Source: Enterobacter sp. JUb54 | GTDB taxonomy: Bacteria > Pseudomonadota > Gammaproteobacteria > Enterobacterales > Enterobacteriaceae | Reading direction: 5' to 3' | DNA length: 64,000 nucleotides | Assembly: GCF_014298075.1 (NCBI RefSeq) | Contig: NZ_CP060418.1 | Location: 2,914,001-2,978,000 of the forward strand | Shown here: one piece after another, positions 57,365 to 64,000 of the stretch | How the letters are laid out: each line of letters starts with the position of its first letter | Numbering within the stretch: position 1 is the stretch's first letter | Position numbers and translations under genes: made by a program | Notes under the pieces: model-generated | Seen by the model: only the letters and a program-made list of their open reading frames with translations | What the model was told of the DNA's origin: nothing | The model's database searches: none

Positions 57365-58420
57365 TTATAATCCTAATACCAGCTGTCGCTCGAGCTGCGG
57401 GTCGAGCAACGTGACGTGTAATCCCACCAGCCTGACCCCGCGGCCGCCCCGCCGCTCATGCCAGGCTTTATGGGCCGTTGAAATGAGATCGGCTTTGTTC
57501 AGCCGCGGCCAGACATGTTCCTGGGTGGTCAGCTGAAAATCATTAAATTTCAGCTTCACTCCCTGACGGGCGATCAGCAGGTCCGGTTTGACCTTCACCA
57601 GCCGCCGTTCCAGCTCCAGGTAGAGGTTTTCGATGATCGCCTCGCAATCGGCCCACTCATGAATGTCCTCCATCAGGGTACGCTCAACGCCCACCGATTT
57701 ACGCTGCCGGGTATTGTTGATCTCGCGCTCGTCGATTCCCTGGCTGCGCTCCCACAGGATACGACCAAGTTTGCCAAAGCGCTGGAGCAGCATTGCCAGG
57801 TCGCTTTTCTGGACATCTTCGCAGGTACGCAACCCCATGCCTTCCAGCTTCGCGGCCGAGACCTTCCCCACTCCGGGGATCTTCGCCAGCGGCAGCGTGC
57901 GCACAAATTCTGCGACCTGATGCGGCGCAATCACAAACTGGCCGTTGGGCTTATTCATGTCGGAGGCAATCTTGGCTAAAAATTTGACCGGCGCGATCCC
58001 GGCGGAGGCGGTCAGCTGGAGTTCGTCGAAAATGGTCCGGCGGATCTCTTCGGCCATCAGCGTGGCCGAGCCCTGACAGTGAAGGCTGTCACTGACGTCG
58101 AGATAGGCTTCATCCAGCGACAGCGGTTCAATCAGCGAGGTGTAGCGTGAGAATATTTCGCGAATATGCGATGACGCGGCCTTGTAGGCATCAAAGCGGC
58201 CGGGCAGCAGCGTCAGATGCGGGCACAGTTTGAGGGCCATCGCGGTAGGCATGGCGCTACGCACGCCAAATTTACGCGCCGGATAGTTAGCCGTACTGAT
58301 AACGCCGCGCTGTACCCGGCTGCCGCCGATGGCGATCGGGATATCCCGTAGCGCCGGGTTGTCACGCATCTCGACCGCCGCAAAGAAGCAGTCCATATCG
58401 ACATGAATGATTTTACGCAT
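57365..58420 (-). CDS. dinB: DNA polymerase IV
   Basis: A 351-residue Y-family translesion polymerase. Catalytic acids are in [12 protein letters not shown] (D8) and [12 protein letters not shown] (D and E near residues 103-104); the helix-hairpin-helix is [14 protein letters not shown] use the ATG at 58420 ([12 protein letters not shown]), nine codons inside the longest open frame, giving the Escherichia coli length. A LexA box lies 20 bases upstream. Confidence 0.97.
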   Translation of the reverse strand: MRKIIHVDMDCFFAAVEMRDNPALRDIPIAIGGSRVQRGVISTANYPARKFGVRSAMPTAMALKLCPHLTLLPGRFDAYKAASSHIREIFSRYTSLIEPLSLDEAYLDVSDSLHCQGSATLMAEEIRRTIFDELQLTASAGIAPVKFLAKIASDMNKPNGQFVIAPHQVAEFVRTLPLAKIPGVGKVSAAKLEGMGLRTCEDVQKSDLAMLLQRFGKLGRILWERSQGIDEREINNTRQRKSVGVERTLMEDIHEWADCEAIIENLYLELERRLVKVKPDLLIARQGVKLKFNDFQLTTQEHVWPRLNKADLISTAHKAWHERRGGRGVRLVGLHVTLLDPQLERQLVLGL

Positions 58421-58439
58421 AGTGAGCCCCCACTTACCA

Positions 58440-58455
58440 CTGGACAAGTATACAG
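58440..58455 (-). promoter_or_regulatory. LexA (SOS) box of dinB
   Basis: Read on the minus strand, CTGTATACTTGTCCAG has CTG-N10-CAG ends and an AT-rich left half, matching the LexA consensus and resembling the dinB SOS box of Escherichia coli. LexA should repress dinB and the acetyltransferase gene. Confidence 0.85.
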
Positions 58456-58499
58456 CATAAATGAGGTGAATGAGAAGTGTACGAGGATCGCGCTGACAT

Positions 58500-58537
58500 A
58501 AAGAAAATGCCCGGCATCGCTATGCGCTGCCGGGCAT
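58500..58537 (-). terminator. Intrinsic terminator of the nqr operon
   Basis: On the minus strand ATGCCCGGCA pairs with TGCCGGGCAT around an 11-base loop, followed by TTTTCTTT. It is between nqrM and the dinB SOS box. Confidence 0.85.
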
Positions 58538-58555
58538 CAGGGGAGCAAGAGACGC

Positions 58556-58777
58556 TTAGAGGATACGGTTTTGCTGGCGTTGCGCCTCGCGGGCCAGGCG
58601 TTTTTTACGCGCATCGCACGGCTCAGGGCAATCACACACCTTTTCGATTCCCAGCGCAGTGATACCGCCACAGCTGCCCTGGATGCTTTTACGCTTGATC
58701 AGATACCCCAGAGACATCCCGAGGATCACCAGCGCGAAAATCACAAAGGTTGCCACAAACACCGTCAACATCATCAA
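58556..58777 (-). CDS. nqrM: Na+-NQR maturation protein NqrM
   Basis: A 73-residue membrane protein (one N-terminal helix, [20 protein letters not shown]) with a cysteine-rich tail, SCGG and CDCPEPC, characteristic of NqrM (DUF539). NqrM delivers iron for the Cys4[Fe] centre between NqrD and NqrE. It overlaps nqrF by 4 bases at the start and ends the operon. Confidence 0.93.
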   Translation of the reverse strand: MMMLTVFVATFVIFALVILGMSLGYLIKRKSIQGSCGGITALGIEKVCDCPEPCDARKKRLAREAQRQQNRIL

Positions 58778-59997
58778 CCTCCAAAGTCATCCAGCATGAT
58801 GTTTTCATCCTCAACGCCAAGATCTTTCAGCATCTTGATCACCGCGGCATTCATCACCGGCGGCCCGCACATATAGAACTCGCAGTCTTCCGGGGCCGGG
58901 TGATCGCGCAGGTAGTTTTCATACAGCACGTTGTGAATAAAGCCGGTATGGCCGTTCCAGTTGTCTTCCGGCAGCGGGTCGGACAGAGCAACGTGGAAGG
59001 TGAAGTTCGGATTCTCACGGGCCAACTGTTCAAACTCGTCATCGTAGAACATTTCACGCAGCGAACGCGCACCGTACCAGAAGCTGATTTTACGCTTACT
59101 GTGCAGCCGTTTCAGCTGGTCGAAAATATGCGAACGCATCGGCGCCATACCCGCACCGCCGCCGATAAAGACCATTTCAGCGTCGGTGTCTTTGGCAAAG
59201 AACTCGCCAAACGGCCCGGAAATCGTCACCTTATCACCGGCTTTCAGCGACCAGATATACGAAGACATAATCCCCGGCGGGGCGTCCGGAACCTTCGGCG
59301 GCGGCGTGGCGATACGCACGTTAAGCATAATGATGCCTTTCTCATCCGGGTAGTTCGCCATGGAGTAGGCGCGCAGCGTCGGCTCTTTGACGTCGGAAAC
59401 GTAGCGGAACAGGTTGAATTTATCCCAGTCAGAACGGTACTCGTCCGGCACATCGAAGTCCGCGTAGGCCACTTTGTGCGACGGGCACTCAATCTGGATA
59501 TAGCCACCGGCGCGGAACGGAACGGCTTCGCCATCCGGTACCCGCAGCTTGAGCTCCTTAATGAAAGTTGCTTTGTTATCATTCGAGATAACTTCACACT
59601 CCCATTTTTTCACCCCGAAGATCTCTTCCGGCAGCTCGATCTTCATGTTTTGTTTTACCGCGACCTGGCAGGCCAGACGACAGCCCTCTTTCGCCTCACG
59701 CTTGGTAATGTGGGACAGTTCAGTAGGCAGGATATCGCCGCCGCCCTCTTTTATCGTCACCCGGCACTGGCCACATGAACCGCCGCCGCCGCAGGCTGAA
59801 GAGACGAAGATGCCGTTGCTGGACAGCGTGTTCAGCAGCTTATCGCCCGCCGGGGTACGGATCTGTTTATCCGCTTCATTGTTGATTTCAATGACCACAT
59901 CACCGGCGTTGACCAGCTTCGATCGCGCCACCAGGATCAGCCCCGACAACACCAGCACGATCAGCGTGAACATCACTACGCCAAGAATAATTTCCAT
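58774..59997 (-). CDS. nqrF: Na+-NQR subunit F (NADH dehydrogenase)
   Basis: A 407-residue subunit: one N-terminal helix, a 2Fe-2S ferredoxin domain ([10 protein letters not shown]), a FAD domain (RAYSMANYP) and an NADH domain ([11 protein letters not shown]). It takes electrons from NADH into the Na+-pumping complex. Twelve bases separate it from nqrE. Confidence 0.97.
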   Translation of the reverse strand: MEIILGVVMFTLIVLVLSGLILVARSKLVNAGDVVIEINNEADKQIRTPAGDKLLNTLSSNGIFVSSACGGGGSCGQCRVTIKEGGGDILPTELSHITKREAKEGCRLACQVAVKQNMKIELPEEIFGVKKWECEVISNDNKATFIKELKLRVPDGEAVPFRAGGYIQIECPSHKVAYADFDVPDEYRSDWDKFNLFRYVSDVKEPTLRAYSMANYPDEKGIIMLNVRIATPPPKVPDAPPGIMSSYIWSLKAGDKVTISGPFGEFFAKDTDAEMVFIGGGAGMAPMRSHIFDQLKRLHSKRKISFWYGARSLREMFYDDEFEQLARENPNFTFHVALSDPLPEDNWNGHTGFIHNVLYENYLRDHPAPEDCEFYMCGPPVMNAAVIKMLKDLGVEDENIMLDDFGG

Positions 59998-60008
59998 ACT
60001 TTCCGCCC

Positions 60009-60605
60009 TTATAGCTGCACACCGGAGAATGACATAAAGCCCAGCGCCATCAGACCCGTGGTAATAAAGGTGATCCCTAACCCGCGCAGACCGGCGGGCA
60101 CATTTGCGTACTTCATTTTTTCACGAATGCCCGCCATCGCGACAATGGCCAGCATCCAGCCGATGCCGGAACCGAAGCCGTAGACGATGGATTCAGGGAA
60201 GTTGTAGTCACGCTGCACCATAAAGGAGACGCCGCCGAAGATGGCGCAGTTCACGGCGATCAGCGGTAAGAAGATCCCCAGCGCGTTGTACAACGCCGGG
60301 AAATACTTATCGAGGATCATCTCCAGAATCTGCACCAGCGCGGCGATAACGCCGATGAAGGTGATAAAGTTCAGGAAGCTGAGATCGACACCGTCCGCCA
60401 GCGCGCCGTCGCGCAGCACCAGGTTGTAGACCAGATTGTTGATCGGCACCGCCAGCCCCAGCACCACCGTGACGGCAACGCCCAGGCCAAACGCCGTAGA
60501 GACCTTTTTCGACACCGCAAGGAAGGTACACATCCCGAGGAAGAAGGCCAACGCCATATTCTCAACAAACACGGCGCGCACAAACAGGCTAATGTAATGA
60601 GCCAT
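60009..60605 (-). CDS. nqrE: Na+-NQR subunit E
   Basis: A 198-residue subunit with six membrane helices. With NqrD it forms the intramembrane iron centre; cysteine-containing [11 protein letters not shown] and [11 protein letters not shown] are conserved. It follows nqrD by six bases. Confidence 0.96.
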   Translation of the reverse strand: MAHYISLFVRAVFVENMALAFFLGMCTFLAVSKKVSTAFGLGVAVTVVLGLAVPINNLVYNLVLRDGALADGVDLSFLNFITFIGVIAALVQILEMILDKYFPALYNALGIFLPLIAVNCAIFGGVSFMVQRDYNFPESIVYGFGSGIGWMLAIVAMAGIREKMKYANVPAGLRGLGITFITTGLMALGFMSFSGVQL

Positions 60606-60611
60606 AATCGG

Positions 60612-61250
60612 TTACTCCTTTTCCTGCTGTTCAGGCTTCCAGCTACGCAGCGCCCAGATCAGCAGACCGATAATGAAAAACGCGCTCGGCGCCAGCAAAA
60701 ACAGCCCGTTTGGCTGATACCAGCCCCCGTTCTGTACCGTTTCCAGCACGGTGATACCAAACAGCTTGCCGCTGCCGATAAGCTCACGCAGGAAGCCAAC
60801 AATCATCAGGATCGCGCCATAACCGAGGCCGTTGCCGATACCGTCCATAAAGCTGGCCATCGGCGGCGACTTCATGGCATAGGCTTCCGCACGCCCCATC
60901 ACGATACAGTTGGTGATGATCAGCCCGACAAACACCGACAGCTGTTTGGAGATCTCATAGGCAAAAGCGCGCAGCAGCTGATCGACCACGATAACCAGCG
61001 AGGCAATAATGGCCATCTGCACAATGATGCGCACGCTGTTGGGAATATGGTGACGGATCATGGAGATAAACATGCTGGAGAACGCCGTTACCAGCGTCAC
61101 CGCGATGGTCATCACAAATGCGGTCTCAAGCTTAGTGGTCACCGCCAGTGCGGAACAGACGCCCAGCACCTGCAATGCAATCGGGTTATTCGCGACGAGC
61201 GGCCCGACCAGCACCCGCTTCATCTCTTTCATTTCGCCCTGTTCAGCCAT
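60612..61250 (-). CDS. nqrD: Na+-NQR subunit D
   Basis: A 212-residue six-helix subunit homologous to Nqr[16 protein letters not shown] and [16 protein letters not shown] carry the conserved cysteines of the iron site. It overlaps the end of nqrC by eight bases. Confidence 0.96.
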   Translation of the reverse strand: MAEQGEMKEMKRVLVGPLVANNPIALQVLGVCSALAVTTKLETAFVMTIAVTLVTAFSSMFISMIRHHIPNSVRIIVQMAIIASLVIVVDQLLRAFAYEISKQLSVFVGLIITNCIVMGRAEAYAMKSPPMASFMDGIGNGLGYGAILMIVGFLRELIGSGKLFGITVLETVQNGGWYQPNGLFLLAPSAFFIIGLLIWALRSWKPEQQEKE

Positions 61251-62037
61251 TATTCAGCACCCCCTCACGAACCTTTTTCAGGAACGGGCCAAAACCCATT
61301 TCGCCCATCCAGAAATCAAAGCTATGCTGCACGCCATTTGAGGTCAGCGTCGCACCGGACAGCCCGTCAACGGCGTGAATATCACCCGCTCGTGCTCCGC
61401 CTTTCACCACTTTCAGCGCAGGGTGACCGTTGTCATCCAGCGCCTGCTTGCCGACGAACTGCTGGCGCCAGTTCGGGTTTTCGACTTCGCCCCCGAGCCC
61501 CGGCGTTTCGCCCTGATCGTAATAAGTGATGCCTTTAACCGTGCGGCCATCGGTGTCCATCGCGACGAAAGCGTACATCATCGACCACAGACCATTGCCG
61601 TAGACCGGGAGCACCACTTCCTGAACCTGCTGCTTTTCATCGCGCACCAGGTAAATTTCCGCCAGATTGCTGCGGCGCTTAATCCCAGCCGGATCCTGGC
61701 TGGCATCAAGCGCGATACTTTGCTCCGGGTCTTTCAGCGCCTGCGACTGATTAAATTTACCCGGGTCCTGATCCAGCAGCTCGCCGGTGGTTAAATTCAC
61801 CAGCCGCGGGGAGATTCGGGCAGCAAAGACGGCGGCCACTTCATCTGTAGTCATGTCCGGTTTCATCAACCCGGAGACCGCCAGAATGTTGCGTTGTTTA
61901 TCCAGCGCGCGCTGCTCCTGCTGACGCGACTTCAGGCCAACCGCAGAGCCGGCGACCACGATAGAGCAGACCAGGCAAAGCACCAGCACCACCAGCAGCG
62001 TTTTGCCGATGCTATCGTTACTTTTTTTCTCAGCCAC
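61243..62037 (-). CDS. nqrC: Na+-NQR subunit C
   Basis: A 264-residue subunit with one N-terminal helix and a periplasmic FMN domain. FMN is bound covalently to the threonine of [12 protein letters not shown] start at the GTG at 62035-62037 ([13 protein letters not shown]), with GGAGG seven bases upstream; the longest frame runs 19 codons into nqrB. It overlaps the end of nqrB. Confidence 0.94.
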   Translation of the reverse strand: MAEKKSNDSIGKTLLVVLVLCLVCSIVVAGSAVGLKSRQQEQRALDKQRNILAVSGLMKPDMTTDEVAAVFAARISPRLVNLTTGELLDQDPGKFNQSQALKDPEQSIALDASQDPAGIKRRSNLAEIYLVRDEKQQVQEVVLPVYGNGLWSMMYAFVAMDTDGRTVKGITYYDQGETPGLGGEVENPNWRQQFVGKQALDDNGHPALKVVKGGARAGDIHAVDGLSGATLTSNGVQHSFDFWMGEMGFGPFLKKVREGVLNNG

Positions 62038-63268
62038 GCGATTTCCTCCGCTTAATATTGGCCTGCACCACCAGGTAATCAAACAGCGGCGCAAAGAGGT
62101 TGGCGAAGAGGATCGCCAGCATCATCCCTTCCGGATAGGCCGGGTTGACCACGCGGATCAGCACGCACATCACGCCGATCAGCAGGCCATAGCTCCATTT
62201 CCCTTTATCGGTAAATGACGCCGACACCGGGTCTGTCGCCATAAACATCATGCCGAAGGCGAAACCGCCCAGCACCAGGTGCCAGTACCACGGCATGGAA
62301 AACATCGGGTTAGTAGACGAGCCAATGAAATTGAACAGCGTCGCCGTGGCGATCATGCCAATCATGACCCCGGCGACGATGCGCCAGGAGGCGATGCGTC
62401 CGAAAATAATAATCGCCCCACCGATCAGGATCATCAGCGTCGACACTTCACCGATAGAGCCGGGAATATTGCCCAGGAAGGCGTCCATCCAGCTAACGGG
62501 TTGGCCGCTGGTGACATTCACTAACGCCTCGCCGCCGCCGCTCGCCCACTGGGACAACGGCGTCGCACCGGAGAAGCCATCCGCCGCGGTCCACACCAGA
62601 TCACCGGAGATTTGCGCCGGATAGGCGAAGAACAGGAACGCACGCCCCGCCAGCGCCGGGTTGAGGAAGTTACGCCCGGTACCGCCGAAAATTTCCTTGG
62701 CGATGACAACACCGAAAGTAATCCCCAGCGCCGCCTGCCACAGCGGCAAGGTTGGCGGAACAATCAGGGCGAACAGAATCGAGGTGACGAAGAAGCCTTC
62801 GTTGATCTCGTGCTTACGCACGATAGCAAACAGCACTTCCCAGAACCCACCGACCAGGAATACCGTGATATAGACCGGGAAGAAAAACACCGCGCCCAGC
62901 GTCATCATGCTGAGCCAGCCTGCGTCTGCGCTGAAGCTTACCCCCAGCCACTGGGCCACGCTGTAGTGCCAGTTGTTGGCGATAACCTGCTGCAGCTGTT
63001 CCGCGCCGTACAGTTTGTCCAGCGCCGGAATAGTTTGCAGGCCGACGTTGTACATCCCCCAGAACATGGCCGGGAACACCGCAAACCAGACCAGAATCAT
63101 CATGCGCTTGAGGTCGATGGCATCGCGGACGTGCGCCGCCCCCCGGGTCACCTGGCCTGGGGTATAGAACAGCGTCGCCGTCGCTTCGAACAGCGGGTAG
63201 TATTTTTCCAGCTTACCGCCATGTGTAAAGTGCGGCTCAATTTTGTCGATCAGTTGCTTCAAGCCCAT
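62030..63268 (-). CDS. nqrB: Na+-NQR subunit B
   Basis: A 412-residue subunit with about ten membrane helices and the Na+ path. It carries a covalent FMN on the threonine of [10 protein letters not shown] and non-covalent riboflavin. I use the ATG at 63268 over the adjoining GTG at 63271; AAGGA lies upstream. Confidence 0.95.
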   Translation of the reverse strand: MGLKQLIDKIEPHFTHGGKLEKYYPLFEATATLFYTPGQVTRGAAHVRDAIDLKRMMILVWFAVFPAMFWGMYNVGLQTIPALDKLYGAEQLQQVIANNWHYSVAQWLGVSFSADAGWLSMMTLGAVFFFPVYITVFLVGGFWEVLFAIVRKHEINEGFFVTSILFALIVPPTLPLWQAALGITFGVVIAKEIFGGTGRNFLNPALAGRAFLFFAYPAQISGDLVWTAADGFSGATPLSQWASGGGEALVNVTSGQPVSWMDAFLGNIPGSIGEVSTLMILIGGAIIIFGRIASWRIVAGVMIGMIATATLFNFIGSSTNPMFSMPWYWHLVLGGFAFGMMFMATDPVSASFTDKGKWSYGLLIGVMCVLIRVVNPAYPEGMMLAILFANLFAPLFDYLVVQANIKRRKSRG

Positions 63269-63271
63269 CAC

Positions 63272-64000
63272 TTATCCTTCCTGCTCAATCTGGGTTAACA
63301 CGCTACGCAGCGCCGGGCCATATTCATACTTGCCGGGGCAGACGTAAGTGCACAATGCCAGATCTTCTTCATCCAGCTCCAGGCAGCCCAACGCCTGCGC
63401 GCTGTCGGTATCACCCGCCAGCAGGTCACGCAGCAATATGGTGGGCAGAATATCCAGCGGCATTACTCGCTCATAGTTGCCAATCGGCACCATGGAGCGC
63501 TCGCCACCGTTGGTATCGGTCGAGAAGTTGAACAGCTTGTGCTTGAGGAAATGGCCAAGCGTGGTGCGGGTAATCGAGAATTTGTCTTTGCCTGGCATCA
63601 CCCAGCCAAACAGCTCTTTTTCTCGGCCCTCTTTGACCACGCTCACCTGCAGGTGGAAGCGGCCAAGGAACGCATGCGGCCCCTGTGCGCGGGTCCCGCT
63701 CAGAACCGAGCCTGAAATAACGCGGTTCTCGCCGTCGAGCAGCTCCCCTGCCAGCAGTTCATCAAGGCTCACGCCGCAGCAGGTTTTTATCAGCCGCGGC
63801 TCTTTGACCTGCGGACCGCCAAGCGCAATTACCCGCTCGCTGGAGAGCTCCCCTTCAAGGAACAGCCGGCCGATGGCGATCGCATCCTGATAATTCAGGT
63901 GCCAGACCTGCTTTGTCAGGCTGACTGGCTCAAGGAAATGGATATGGGTGCCCGCCAGCCCCGCCGGATGCGGCCCGGCGAACTGGTTAAAGGTCACCTG
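63272..64000 (-). CDS. nqrA: Na+-NQR subunit A, C-terminal part (gene continues past the window)
   Basis: About 242 residues ending VLTQIEQEG; the frame is open to the right window edge, so about 200 residues of the N terminus are missing. NqrA is the quinone-side cytoplasmic subunit. [15 protein letters not shown] and [20 protein letters not shown] are conserved. It heads the visible nqr operon. Confidence 0.94.
   Translation of the reverse strand, partial: QVTFNQFAGPHPAGLAGTHIHFLEPVSLTKQVWHLNYQDAIAIGRLFLEGELSSERVIALGGPQVKEPRLIKTCCGVSLDELLAGELLDGENRVISGSVLSGTRAQGPHAFLGRFHLQVSVVKEGREKELFGWVMPGKDKFSITRTTLGHFLKHKLFNFSTDTNGGERSMVPIGNYERVMPLDILPTILLRDLLAGDTDSAQALGCLELDEEDLALCTYVCPGKYEYGPALRSVLTQIEQEG

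Overview
The window reads as a chromosome segment of a high-GC enterobacterium, most likely the Klebsiella pneumoniae complex. This is inferred from gene order and protein identity, since no database was searched. The phoE / proB-proA-tRNA-Thr(CGU) block, the crl-frsA-gpt-pepD block, dinB followed by an acetyltransferase gene, and a full Na+-NQR operon downstream are the expected neighbourhood. ERIC and REP elements also fit.

Layout. 1-4165: AfuABC/FbpABC-type ABC importer (first gene cut by the window edge). 4233-6592: S-methylmethionine salvage (mmuP-mmuM) with tandem MetJ boxes. 6807-8189: secreted GH28 polygalacturonase-like enzyme. 8333-8532: ERIC element. 8563-12101: ethanolamine permease and ammonia-lyase (eat-eutB-eutC, no microcompartment genes). 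12657-15723: polar amino acid ABC importer. 15901-19526: phosphonate-type importer (phnCDEE) with no C-P lyase. 19531-20666: about 1.1 kb tandem REP array, period 80-82 bp. 20667-27821: HAD phosphatase, an arylsulfotransferase-thioredoxin fusion, a sulfonate/sulfate-ester-type importer with fused permease, and a LysR regulator. 28163-32709: NlpC/P60 lipoprotein, phoE with two Pho boxes, proBA and tRNA-Thr. 32710-38405: accessory stretch past the tRNA (LysR, a cyclopropane fatty acid synthase homologue, a small MarA/RamA-like AraC regulator, a BhsA-like stress peptide, an NAD(P)-binding oxidoreductase and its divergent LysR). 38413-44055: four-gene chaperone-usher fimbrial operon bounded by direct repeats. 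44012-45878: two aldo-keto reductases. 46225-50136: lipoprotein plus coiled-coil FKBP-like protein, then a heavy-metal-type two-component system. 50419-52684: gabD and two small accessory genes. 52892-64000: crl, frsA, gpt, pepD, acetyltransferase, dinB, and nqrABCDEF-nqrM (nqrA cut by the window edge).

Signals that annotation alone would miss: (1) the fimbrial operon sits between direct repeats derived from the 3' end of the adjacent aldo-keto reductase gene; the left copy continues into a decayed, diverged piece of that gene, which marks an insertion or exchange junction. (2) The same composite operator, CTGAC(A/G)-N5-CTGACA-N4-TGTCAG, lies upstream of the two-component operon and, 13.7 kb away in the same orientation, upstream of the BhsA-like gene, predicting a regulatory link. 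(3) The REP array contains 14 same-direction copies with evidence of internal block duplication. (4) The arylsulfotransferase-thioredoxin fusion with its own importer and regulator looks like a sulfur-scavenging locus of unassigned substrate.
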